A program made the position numbers and the translations under genes. DNA of 51,994 nucleotides, from NCBI GenBank assembly GCA_024103385.1, contig JAGFIT010000093.1:1-51994 (forward strand), read 5' to 3'. The DNA comes from Vicingus serpentipes (GTDB lineage: Bacteria; Bacteroidota; Bacteroidia; Flavobacteriales_E; Vicingaceae). Of the stretch, positions 34,716 to 41,757 are shown in pieces (position 1 is the first letter of the stretch; each line of letters begins with the position of its first letter). The notes under the pieces are model-generated. The model was not told the origin of the DNA. It did no database searches and worked only from the letters and a program-made list of their open reading frames with translations.

Positions 34716-35542
34716 AGTTTTATTAAATGCAAAAGAGCCCAATCATTATTAGTTGCTATTTCAATCATCCTTAATTGATACTTTTGAGCTTCTTCCAATA
34801 ACACTTCTTTATCTGCTAAAAAGAATCCACTCAATAAAATACTTCCTTCTTGTTGCAATGATTTAGAATAATTTTTTAAATCTTGTAACAATATATTTCT
34901 ATTAATATTAGCTATAATAAGATCAAACTGACGATTAGATATCACTTCTGCTCCTCCCTGTTTAACCTCGATAGATAAATTATTATTTTTCTCAATATTT
35001 TCAATAGTATTACGATATGCCCATTCATCTATATCAACCGCCATTACATCACTTGCCTTTTTTAATTTAGCTAAAATAGCTAACACTCCTGTTCCACACC
35101 CCATATCCAATACAGTTTTATTTTCAAGCTCTAAACTTAGTATTTTCTTCACCATCAATGCAGTAGTTTCATGATGTCCGGTACCGAACGACATTTTAGG
35201 TTCAATAATAATATCAAATTCAATACTGTCTTCTTTTTGATGAAACGGAGCTCTTATATAACAAATATTGTCAATATTAATTGGATCAAAACTTTTCTCC
35301 CAAACTTCATTCCAATTTTGATCTTCAATTATCTTATAATCATAACTTGTTTCAAAATCAGTGTTCTTAAATATATTAACTTCATTTAAACTCCCCGCTT
35401 TAAAATCATTTTTTTGGATATAAGCTAAAAGCCCTTCAGGTGTATCAACAAAGCTTTCATATCCTAATTCAGCTAATTCAGCCATCAAGATATCCCTTCC
35501 TTCTAAAGGTGTTATTCGAGATGTTAATTCTATATAATCCAT
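34712..35542 (-). CDS. prmA: Ribosomal protein L11 methyltransferase PrmA
   Basis: A 276-residue SAM-dependent methyltransferase that trimethylates ribosomal protein L11. Motif I VLDMGCGTGVLAILAKL (about 143-159) and the acidic VMAVDIDEWA loop bind SAM. FDLIIANINRNILL supplies the NPPF-like active-site strand, and SFGTGHHETTALMV precedes the SAM site as in other PrmA proteins. The N-terminal L11-recognition domain (residues 1-110) is present, so the length is normal (E. coli 293). Its stop codon overlaps the start of giant A (ATGA), implying translational coupling. It is the first gene of the minus-strand run; a clear promoter was not found upstream. Confidence 0.92.
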   Translation of the reverse strand: MDYIELTSRITPLEGRDILMAELAELGYESFVDTPEGLLAYIQKNDFKAGSLNEVNIFKNTDFETSYDYKIIEDQNWNEVWEKSFDPINIDNICYIRAPFHQKEDSIEFDIIIEPKMSFGTGHHETTALMVKKILSLELENKTVLDMGCGTGVLAILAKLKKASDVMAVDIDEWAYRNTIENIEKNNNLSIEVKQGGAEVISNRQFDLIIANINRNILLQDLKNYSKSLQQEGSILLSGFFLADKEVLLEEAQKYQLRMIEIATNNDWALLHLIKL

Positions 35543-35856
35543 ACCTTTCCCAATCTCTTATAAAAAAACGAAAAAAAGTAATACATAACTAATAATTTCT
35601 AAAAATCGTTGAACAAAATTTAAGAATAATTTGTTTCATTTTGGGTTACTTTTATTAAATAAAATTTATAAGATGTTTTTATTTAGAATCAAAAGTACCA
35701 AAACCAATGGATGTGATAAATTAAAAGCAGGAAACTGAATAGAACCTTTTGTAAAAGGAATATTATCAATAAATTATAAAAAAAATAGATTTGTTAAATA
35801 TTTTAACTTATTGATATATTTATATAAATTTGCAGGAAAAATGTTAAATATAATAC
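35543..35856. other. AT-rich intergenic region between divergent genes
   Basis: This 314-base stretch lies between prmA (minus) and the ACT-domain gene (plus). I see no coding potential, RNA gene or long repeat. It holds a short inverted repeat TTTTATTAAATAAAA near 35648. Near the plus-strand gene a candidate -7 box TAAATTTG lies at 35825-35832, about 25 bases before the ATG, without a good -33 partner. Confidence 0.6.
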
Positions 35857-36525
35857 ATGAAAGCAACACATGTTATTGCAGAAGAAATTATTAAAAGGTC
35901 TCCTTTCTTAGAGGAAGCTCTTTCTGAAGGATTGATTAACCTATCATCCTTATCAAGACAAATTAAACCGGAAATTGATGAGAAATTACAAAAAGATGTC
36001 CAGGTTGGTGCAATTGTAATGGCCTTAAAAAGACTTTCGCCAAAATTTGACTCTAATTTGAAAATTAAAGTAAAAAAAGCCATTAATAATTTAGGTGATA
36101 TTACTGTTCGCTCTAGAATAAACCATTACACATTCGAAGTATCTCAATCCATAGCAGAAAGACAAGCGAATCTATTAAAAAAACTAGCTAATAAAAAAGA
36201 TATATTTTATGCTTTCTCCCAGAGTGTTTATGGAGCAAGTATTATTCTTAGTGAATCAGAATGCGAAACAGTGGATGAACTTTTTAAAGCTGAAAAATTA
36301 ATAGGAAAAATTGAGCAGTTATCTTCTATCACTATAAAATTACCTAGCGGCCACTCTAGTACTTCTGGTGTTTATTATTTTATCTTAAAAAAAATTGCTT
36401 GGGAAGGAATCAATATTTTAGATATGATTTCTAGCATACATGAATTTACTATAATTGTAGATGACGAAAGTGTAGATAGAGCATTCTCTATTTTAAAAGG
36501 ATTAAATAAAATTCAGATGAAGTAA
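35857..36525 (+). CDS. ACT-domain protein of unknown function (aspartokinase-type ACT)
   Basis: 222 residues, no kinase domain. Residues 1-70 form helices resembling a small DNA-binding or dimerisation module (ITERS-like AEEIIKRSPFLEEALSEGLI). The C-terminal half looks like a pair of ACT domains; the second is clear, with SGVYYFILKKIAWEGINILDMISS and FTIIVDDESVDRAFSIL, the pattern of the regulatory ACT domains of aspartate kinase. Such proteins are annotated as aspartate kinase-like in Bacteroidota and archaea. A role as an amino-acid-sensing regulator is reasonable but unproven. It converges on the flavoprotein gene with only four bases between stops. Confidence 0.65.
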   Translation: MKATHVIAEEIIKRSPFLEEALSEGLINLSSLSRQIKPEIDEKLQKDVQVGAIVMALKRLSPKFDSNLKIKVKKAINNLGDITVRSRINHYTFEVSQSIAERQANLLKKLANKKDIFYAFSQSVYGASIILSESECETVDELFKAEKLIGKIEQLSSITIKLPSGHSSTSGVYYFILKKIAWEGINILDMISSIHEFTIIVDDESVDRAFSILKGLNKIQMK

Positions 36526-36529
36526 AAGC

Positions 36530-38086
36530 TTAATCTTCGTACTCTTCATTAAATTTTCTAGCTACTTCTTCAAACTTGATTCGTCTCCCCTCCTCAATAA
36601 CATTTAATGGAGTCGTTACTCCATCCCTGTATTTGTAACATTTAAGCTTATCTTTAAATACAGCCGATTTGTAGATAGATTTACCCAATAACATTCGTGC
36701 AGCTTCTTGAACTCCCTCAACAATAGATGGATGTGGGTGAATCATATGCGCCAACTCATCTATGCCCTTATTCATGTACATTAATAGAGCAATAGATTGA
36801 ATAGCTGAAGAAGCATGATAACCAACTGCTCGCATTCCGAGCAATTTCATTTCATCGTCATCCGTAACTATTAATTTAAAAAACCCTTCCGGGCTACCCA
36901 TTGATATTGCTCTTGCTATTGTAGAATAATCAACTTTTGCCATCCGGTAAGGAATATTTTTTTCTCTTAGCATTTTTTCATTTGCACCAACCGCAGCAAC
37001 AACAGGCATCAAAAACATAATTGTAGATACATTCTCATAATTAATAGCCCGAACAGGAAAATCTGCAAACATTTTCACTACTGCATGTCGAGCCTCTCTC
37101 TCTCCAACATTTACCAACGGCATACGTCCAGACACATCTCCTACAGCAAAAATATGTGGAATATTAGTTTGGGTATCTTTATCTCCTATATGCACACCTC
37201 TCTTACTCATTTTAACTCCAGCATTTTCAATTTTTAAAGATTTAATATTAGGAACCCTACCCACTGATAAAAGGGCTTTCTCAACACGCAAAACTTCTGT
37301 TTCGCCATTTTCGTTCTCAATTTCATATTCCACCATTCCATCTTTCACCTCCATTCTCTTTAATATAGCTGTTCTATGAATAACCACTCCTCTTTTTTCC
37401 ATGTTTTTGGAAACTAAATCAGAAATGTCTTTATCTTCAAAAGGTAATATTCGTTTGGCCCTGTCTATTAGGTAGACCTTTGTTTTCCCAAAATTGGCAA
37501 ACATAGTAGCAAATTCACAACCTATAACACCAGCACCAACTACAACTAAACTTTTAGGAAATTCATCCAAATGCATAATACCATCGCTAGTCAATATGTT
37601 TTTTTCATCAACTTCAATATCTGGTAAGTGTCTAGGTCTACTTCCTGAAGCAATAATGGTATAATCTGCGTAAATAATCTGTTCAACACCTGAATCTTTA
37701 GTTATTTTAATTTCTTTGTCAGTTATAAAACTAGCTACTCCTTTTTCGTAAGTAATGAGGTTCGTTTCTGCATGGATAATTCTCAAATGGCAGGTTAATT
37801 GAAATTTTCGATCAAAAATAGCCGCCTCTATTGTCTTTTTTACTTTATCAAAAGTAATGTCCAACTTACTGCCCTCTAAGTCATCTCCTAACTCATCATA
37901 TAATTTTCTATAACGAGATGAAAGTTCCCACATTGTTTTAGAAGACAACGCTCCATCATAAATTCCAGCCCCTCCTAATTTTTCTTTTTCAATCAATAAT
38001 ACTTTTTTATCAAAATCTATCGCTCTCATAGCTGCTGCATACCCTGCAGGGCCTCCACCAATTACACATAAATCGTATTTATCCAT
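36530..38086 (-). CDS. Lpd/SthA-like FAD flavoprotein lacking the redox disulfide
   Basis: A 518-residue pyridine nucleotide-disulfide-oxidoreductase-fold protein. The FAD motif GGGPAG is at 10-15, the NAD(P) motif VVGAGVIGCEF is in the middle, and ATG-like VGDVSGRMPLVNV closes the FAD site. In dihydrolipoamide dehydrogenase the segment after LGG reads TCLNVGCIPSK; here it is AGIYDGALSSK, so both redox cysteines are replaced (Gly41, Ala46). The C-terminal His-Glu dyad is kept (IHPHPSIVEGVQEAA). Loss of the thiols rules out lipoamide chemistry. Transhydrogenases such as SthA keep only the first Cys. I infer an electron-transfer or transhydrogenase-like reaction. It is about 45 residues longer than Lpd, mostly at the C-terminal end. 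Confidence 0.8.
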   Translation of the reverse strand: MDKYDLCVIGGGPAGYAAAMRAIDFDKKVLLIEKEKLGGAGIYDGALSSKTMWELSSRYRKLYDELGDDLEGSKLDITFDKVKKTIEAAIFDRKFQLTCHLRIIHAETNLITYEKGVASFITDKEIKITKDSGVEQIIYADYTIIASGSRPRHLPDIEVDEKNILTSDGIMHLDEFPKSLVVVGAGVIGCEFATMFANFGKTKVYLIDRAKRILPFEDKDISDLVSKNMEKRGVVIHRTAILKRMEVKDGMVEYEIENENGETEVLRVEKALLSVGRVPNIKSLKIENAGVKMSKRGVHIGDKDTQTNIPHIFAVGDVSGRMPLVNVGEREARHAVVKMFADFPVRAINYENVSTIMFLMPVVAAVGANEKMLREKNIPYRMAKVDYSTIARAISMGSPEGFFKLIVTDDDEMKLLGMRAVGYHASSAIQSIALLMYMNKGIDELAHMIHPHPSIVEGVQEAARMLLGKSIYKSAVFKDKLKCYKYRDGVTTPLNVIEEGRRIKFEEVARKFNEEYED

Positions 38087-38189
38087 TACTATGTCCTCCT
38101 CTAAGTTTATATATCCTAAAATTATATAAATTCTGCATTAATCGTATAAATCCAGTGAAAATAATTGATTTTTAGACAAAAAAATAATT

Positions 38190-39155
38190 CTAATTTTTAA
38201 CTAATAGGAAACAAGATATATAATCACAATCATTGTAAATAATTCGATCTAACTCTAACATTGTTGCTAAAGCTAATTGAGAATAGTTTTGGGATGCATT
38301 TCTAAAACCTGCAGCTTCAGTTTGCCACAGCTGGGTTATCAGTTCCATATTCCCTACTGTAGGATTAATAGCAGCAATAGCATGTTTTACATTACCTGCC
38401 CCTGCGTGATAGACATGCAATACTAACAATCTATACCAAGTGTCTGATGAATTATATTCTATACAACGTTCATCTAATATTTTGTTTAATTCTGGAATAC
38501 ATATTGTTCTAATCAATTTAGCTGCTGCCCATGCTGATTTATCGAAATCCTTTCTTTCATCTACGTACTTATTTACCTTAAGCCCCATGTTAATAGCTAC
38601 TCTTCTCATAATTTGAAATGAACCATAAGCTCCTACGGAAGATTTTTGCAACTTGTTAGGACTCTCAATTAATAAAATAGCTTGAGCATAGAACGGATCA
38701 ACACCATTCTCATTAAACACTTGAATACCTTTTCCTATACTCGGCATAATCCGTTTAAAATCATAAAACGCTTTTTTACCCGTAGTGAGATAAATACGTT
38801 CATCCGATGGCAAGAAGTAATAATTTCTCACACTATCTCTTAAATTATCCTGTTGTTGTTCTCCTAGTTTTTTCCAATCTGAAACAGCTATTTTAGTAAT
38901 TATTTGACGTGTACTCCCAATATTAAGCAAAGCAGAATCATTTCCCATACCTATTAAGATCCGCCAAAAATTGGGTTGTGCTAATTTATCCCACCCTTCT
39001 TCATACAGCTGTTCGTTAGCAACAAAATGATAATTAATAGTATCATTAGCTCCCGCAACCTGAACAATCTCTACGTAATCATTATTGGGAGCAGAAAACG
39101 AAACCCAAAAAAATGAAAGAAACCCAATTAATATTATCGCTATTTTATATTTCAT
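38190..39155 (-). CDS. Periplasmic lytic transglycosylase (SLT/MltD-like, GH23)
   Basis: A 321-residue exported enzyme that cleaves peptidoglycan glycan strands, forming 1,6-anhydromuramyl ends. A signal peptide covers 1-22. The lysozyme-like domain begins about residue 145. The catalytic Glu is Glu164 in AILLIESPNKLQKSSVGAYG, followed by SFQIM and later the HVYHAGAGNV loop. No LysM domain is present. The gene is about 100 bases upstream (in transcription order) of the flavoprotein gene, but the gap shows no clear link. Glycan strands without stem peptides, made by enzymes of the amidase class, are what SPOR domains bind; the transglycosylase is a different activity, so a functional link with giant B is not implied. 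Confidence 0.85.
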   Translation of the reverse strand: MKYKIAIILIGFLSFFWVSFSAPNNDYVEIVQVAGANDTINYHFVANEQLYEEGWDKLAQPNFWRILIGMGNDSALLNIGSTRQIITKIAVSDWKKLGEQQQDNLRDSVRNYYFLPSDERIYLTTGKKAFYDFKRIMPSIGKGIQVFNENGVDPFYAQAILLIESPNKLQKSSVGAYGSFQIMRRVAINMGLKVNKYVDERKDFDKSAWAAAKLIRTICIPELNKILDERCIEYNSSDTWYRLLVLHVYHAGAGNVKHAIAAINPTVGNMELITQLWQTEAAGFRNASQNYSQLALATMLELDRIIYNDCDYISCFLLVKN

Positions 39156-39281
39156 AACACTAATTAAACGTTTTTTAAGGTTTTTTGTTACCGTATTGTC
39201 TCCTTAATTATTAACAACTTATCTTTAATTACGCTGTTTATTACAACTTGTTTTATCTCAAGAAAGACAAGTATCGCTCAT

Positions 39282-39632
39282 CTAATCTTTTTTAACTAAA
39301 GCATAAAAATCATTTTCTAAAGCCAAATAACCTTGGTTATAACAAAAATAATAGGTATTGCCTGTTTTAGTAACATAAACACTTGTATGGAAATTAAAAT
39401 CAAATCCTTTAGCATCTAAACGCTGTTTAGTGATTTTACATTTTCCATTAGGGTTCAATTCTTCCAGTATTCTCCAGTTTTTTCGTAACCGATTATTGGT
39501 GTTTCTAATCAAGTTTTTACTGTCTTTATTTATTTTATTATTATAAGCGTTTCTACAATAGTCAGAACAGAATTTTTTATCTGATCGCCCCATAAATAGC
39601 TCATCGCATTCTATACATTTCTTTTTTTCCAT
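39282..39632 (-). CDS. Small zinc-ribbon protein (DUF2116-like)
   Basis: A 116-residue protein with an N-terminal four-cysteine zinc site: C6-IE-C9 and C22-SDY-C26, followed by a Lys/Asn-rich helix. The remaining 75 residues form strands (KITKQRL, FHTSVYVTK, GNTYYFCYNQGYLAL) with no known family. Such CxxC-CSDYC modules occur in small proteins of Bacteroidota and are thought to bind nucleic acid. Its promoter region overlaps a set of 10-bp phased repeats (39654-39705), and ssb lies on the other side, so the pair may be co-regulated. Confidence 0.65.
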   Translation of the reverse strand: MEKKKCIECDELFMGRSDKKFCSDYCRNAYNNKINKDSKNLIRNTNNRLRKNWRILEELNPNGKCKITKQRLDAKGFDFNFHTSVYVTKTGNTYYFCYNQGYLALENDFYALVKKD

Positions 39633-39653
39633 GTGGTAAATATATGATTTATT

Positions 39654-39705
39654 CGTTTACAAACGACTACAAACGATTACAATCGACATTAAACGAAAAC
39701 AAATA
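39654..39705. repeat. 10-bp phased AAACGA repeats between the zinc-ribbon and ssb genes
   Basis: From 39659 the sequence is ACAAACGACT, ACAAACGATT, ACAATCGACA, TTAAACGAAA, then ACAAATA. A leading CGTTTAC (39654) makes CGTTTACAAACG a palindrome. One helical turn per unit places every CGA on the same DNA face. This could be a multi-site operator for one or both divergent genes, or a bend. Confidence 0.6.
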
Positions 39706-39810
39706 ATTAACAACCGAATAAGTTCATTCATCGCTCTTTACTTTGCCTCATCAAATCTGAACAAATCAGGTTGACATAAAAAAATAATTTATAAACCATT
39801 AAATTTTTAC

Positions 39811-40152
39811 ATGATGAACAATTTAAAAAACAAAGTACAGTTAATCGGGAACTTAGGAAACAACCCAGAAATCATCAATCTTGATTCAGGCAAAAAAATC
39901 GCTAAGTTTTCTGTTGCCACTAATGAATCTTATAAAAATGCAAAAGGAGAAAAAGTAGAAGATACGCAATGGCATAACTTAGTAGCTTGGGGAAAAACAG
40001 CTGAAATTATTGAAAACTACTTAAAAAAAGGGCAAGAAATTGCTGTAGAAGGCAGATTAACTCATCGTAGTTATGATGATAAAGATGGTAACAAACGTTA
40101 TGTTTCAGAAATTGTGGTGAATGAACTGTTAATGCTTGGAGGTAAAAATTAA
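39811..40152 (+). CDS. ssb: Single-stranded DNA-binding protein, short form
   Basis: A 113-residue OB-fold SSB. The core fits SSB well: NKVQLIGNLGNNPEI, KIAKFSVATNESY, DTQWHNLVAWGKTAEIIENYLKKGQEIAVEGRL. It ends with VNELLMLGGKN right after the fold, so it lacks the linker and acidic tip (usually DDDIPF-like) that recruits replication and repair proteins. Such tail-less copies are usually second SSBs used in stress or transformation. Two adjacent ATG codons (39811 and 39814) may serve as start. A strong terminator follows. Whether a full-length SSB exists elsewhere cannot be seen. Confidence 0.9.
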   Translation: MMNNLKNKVQLIGNLGNNPEIINLDSGKKIAKFSVATNESYKNAKGEKVEDTQWHNLVAWGKTAEIIENYLKKGQEIAVEGRLTHRSYDDKDGNKRYVSEIVVNELLMLGGKN

Positions 40153-40171
40153 TCCAGTATAGCTTGTCAAC

Positions 40172-40205
40172 AAAAAAAGCCGTTGAGAAATCTCAACGGC
40201 TTTTT
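40172..40205. terminator. Strong intrinsic terminator after ssb
   Basis: GCCGTTGAGA pairs perfectly with TCTCAACGGC around a two-base AA gap, with A7 before and T5 after. It lies between convergent genes and can act in both directions. Confidence 0.9.
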
Positions 40206-40222
40206 CCTATAATGAACCCATA

Positions 40223-40876
40223 TTATGCATTCTTTATCAAAACTACTAAAGCATGAATAAACGATACAAAAACAAGCAAGGATCCTATCCCTACCATAGC
40301 TCCACTAGTAGCAGAAACCCCAGCAATCCATAGTAATAAACCAGCAAGATAAAGAATTAGATTAAGAACAAACTTATCTGAATTAGATAACAAAACCGAG
40401 ATAGGAGGTATAAACAATAATAAAATAATAGCAAGAACTAATTGTAAATCAGTCATATTACCACTCTTTTTTAAGTTATTATACTTTACATTTTCCTTAG
40501 ACATAGGTAGTCTCGAAAAATCTCTATTGTAACTATTCCAATTTGAATAATCCACTGTTACCTTTTTAATTTCAGATGACATTTTATTCGTTTTAGTCGT
40601 ATATTTTATCTCTTCAATTTTCTCTACATCATAATCTATTTCTTGAAAAGTTAAATCTTCACCACTTGACACAGTAATAACCTCAGGCTTCCTTTGTTTA
40701 AACACTATATTATCTCTCTCCCCTATATTATCTTCATACCTAGCATTTTCACTTTTATATTTTTTTAAATACTTTCTCTTCGAAAATTGACTCAATATTT
40801 CATTATCAGCACTACATGAGACAAACAACTGAGATAATATAAGCACAGCACCCAAAACAAATAATATTTTTTTCAT
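40223..40876 (-). CDS. Lipoprotein with C-terminal YqaE/Pmp3 membrane domain (paralogue 1)
   Basis: A 217-residue protein. The N-terminus is a lipoprotein signal with VSC as the lipobox end (Cys21). Next comes a basic motif LSQFSKRKYLKKYK, a charged region, then DYSNWNSYNR. The end (about 145-210) has two hydrophobic helices with LLFIPPISVLLSN, the hallmark of Pmp3/YqaE small membrane proteins, which protect membrane potential under salt stress. A paralogue lies just upstream at 41062-41637, sharing the FSKRKYLKKYK and YNR blocks. A LytTR-like direct repeat sits 82-111 bases before the start codon. Topology of a lipidated N-terminus plus a membrane end is unclear. Confidence 0.78.
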   Translation of the reverse strand: MKKILFVLGAVLILSQLFVSCSADNEILSQFSKRKYLKKYKSENARYEDNIGERDNIVFKQRKPEVITVSSGEDLTFQEIDYDVEKIEEIKYTTKTNKMSSEIKKVTVDYSNWNSYNRDFSRLPMSKENVKYNNLKKSGNMTDLQLVLAIILLLFIPPISVLLSNSDKFVLNLILYLAGLLLWIAGVSATSGAMVGIGSLLVFVSFIHALVVLIKNA

Positions 40877-40908
40877 TCCTTTTATTTTTTTATTAATACA
40901 TTTTTTTG

Positions 40909-40916
40909 TGAATGTA
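40909..40916 (-). promoter_or_regulatory. Possible -7 box of the Pmp3 lipoprotein gene
   Basis: TACATTCA on the minus strand resembles TAnnTTTG with two mismatches. The paralogue has a TACATTTA in the corresponding place (near 41671-41678). It lies 42 bases downstream of the LytTR-like repeat. Confidence 0.35.
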
Positions 40917-40957
40917 GTTAATTTAGTTTTAAACTAAATAATAAGCTTATCTTTTTT

Positions 40958-40987
40958 GTAAACGGTCACTTTTTTCATTTTAACGGT
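40958..40987 (-). promoter_or_regulatory. LytTR-type direct-repeat operator candidate
   Basis: On the minus strand ACCGTTAAA (40987-40979) and ACCGTTTAC (40966-40958) are two 9-mers with a 12-base gap, a 21-base period. The published LytTR consensus is two copies of [TA][AC][CA]GTTN[AG][TG] about 12 bases apart; each copy here matches eight of nine positions. The site is upstream of the Pmp3 lipoprotein gene, in the right orientation and range for an activator. Confidence 0.6.
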
Positions 40988-41009
40988 CATTTTATAGCAA
41001 AAATGTTTT

Positions 41010-41050
41010 CCATAAAAAAGCCACTAGAAATTCTAGTGGCTTTTTTATGG
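41010..41050. terminator. Perfect 20-bp-arm bidirectional terminator
   Basis: CCATAAAAAAGCCACTAGAA and its exact reverse complement flank a single A at 41030. The GC-rich core GCCACTAGAA with T6 after it is a strong intrinsic terminator. It follows the stop of paralogue 2 by 11 bases and separates it from the promoter of paralogue 1. Confidence 0.92.
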
Positions 41051-41061
41051 AAACTCTATCA

Positions 41062-41637
41062 TCATAAAGAAACTCCTCCAAAACAAACTAAAAAAGCAAA
41101 AATTACTCCTGGCAACCAAAAAAGTAATGTAAATAGTATATCAAACCAAAAATTGTTAGTTATTGTATTTTCATACAAATAAACAGCTAATGGTGGTATA
41201 AATATGGATAAAATAATTAAGACAACATCATCAACCTTTTTACCTGTAATTTTTTGATACTTCTCGACCATTCTCAATTTAGTAAAATTCAAACTCGAGA
41301 AATCAACTTTTCTGTTGTAAGTGTTCCAAGAAGAATAATCTTTCGTTAAAATAGGTTTAAGTTGAATTTCTTTCTTTTCCGTTATTATTACTTCTGAATT
41401 ATCTACTTCAGGAACTTCTTCCATTAAAACCTCACTTATATTCAACTTCTCAGTATTTGAAGCTGTGTAGTAGTATTCATTAATACTATTTTCATCCTCT
41501 ACCTTTTCTTTTTTATATTTCTTTAAATATTTTCTTTTAGAAAACTGGCTAAGAACCGCACTTTCTGAACCACAAGAAACCAATAGTTGGCTTGCTATGA
41601 AAATTGTTGTTAACCCAAAAATTAATTTTTTCATCAT
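41062..41637 (-). CDS. Lipoprotein with C-terminal YqaE/Pmp3 membrane domain (paralogue 2)
   Basis: About 191 residues from the ATG at 41637 (the frame starts earlier, at 41691, but a signal peptide begins here; 41634 is an equal choice). The lipoprotein signal ends in LLVSC and is followed by VLSQFSKRKYLKKYKKE, a charged segment and DYSSWNTYNRKVDFSSLN. The end holds two membrane helices with LSIFIPPLAVYLYE, matching Pmp3. It differs from paralogue 1 mainly in the middle region. Both are on the minus strand but are separated by a strong terminator, so they form two units. Origin by duplication is plain from the shared blocks. Confidence 0.78.
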   Translation of the reverse strand: MMKKLIFGLTTIFIASQLLVSCGSESAVLSQFSKRKYLKKYKKEKVEDENSINEYYYTASNTEKLNISEVLMEEVPEVDNSEVIITEKKEIQLKPILTKDYSSWNTYNRKVDFSSLNFTKLRMVEKYQKITGKKVDDVVLIILSIFIPPLAVYLYENTITNNFWFDILFTLLFWLPGVIFAFLVCFGGVSL

Positions 41638-41757
41638 TTTAATTTTTAATTGATTAAAGATTTGAAGAATAAATGTAGTACTCCTATTCATACTTTAATA
41701 AATATTTGATAAACAGTTATCAACAAATAAAGTTTATTACAGTAACTTCGCAGTGTT

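Noticed and set aside
34716-34742. Longer start of giant A inside prmA
   Set aside because: The first codon would be TTG and the signal peptide would be displaced; the ATG at 34715 overlaps the prmA stop as ATGA.
38190-39155. Functional link between the lytic transglycosylase and the SPOR domains of giant B
   Set aside because: The genes are separate, and SPOR ligands arise from amidase action, not transglycosylase action, so proximity within 4-8 kb is not evidence.
39659-39705. CRISPR-like array
   Set aside because: The repeats are 10 bases long with no spacers and no cas genes in the window.
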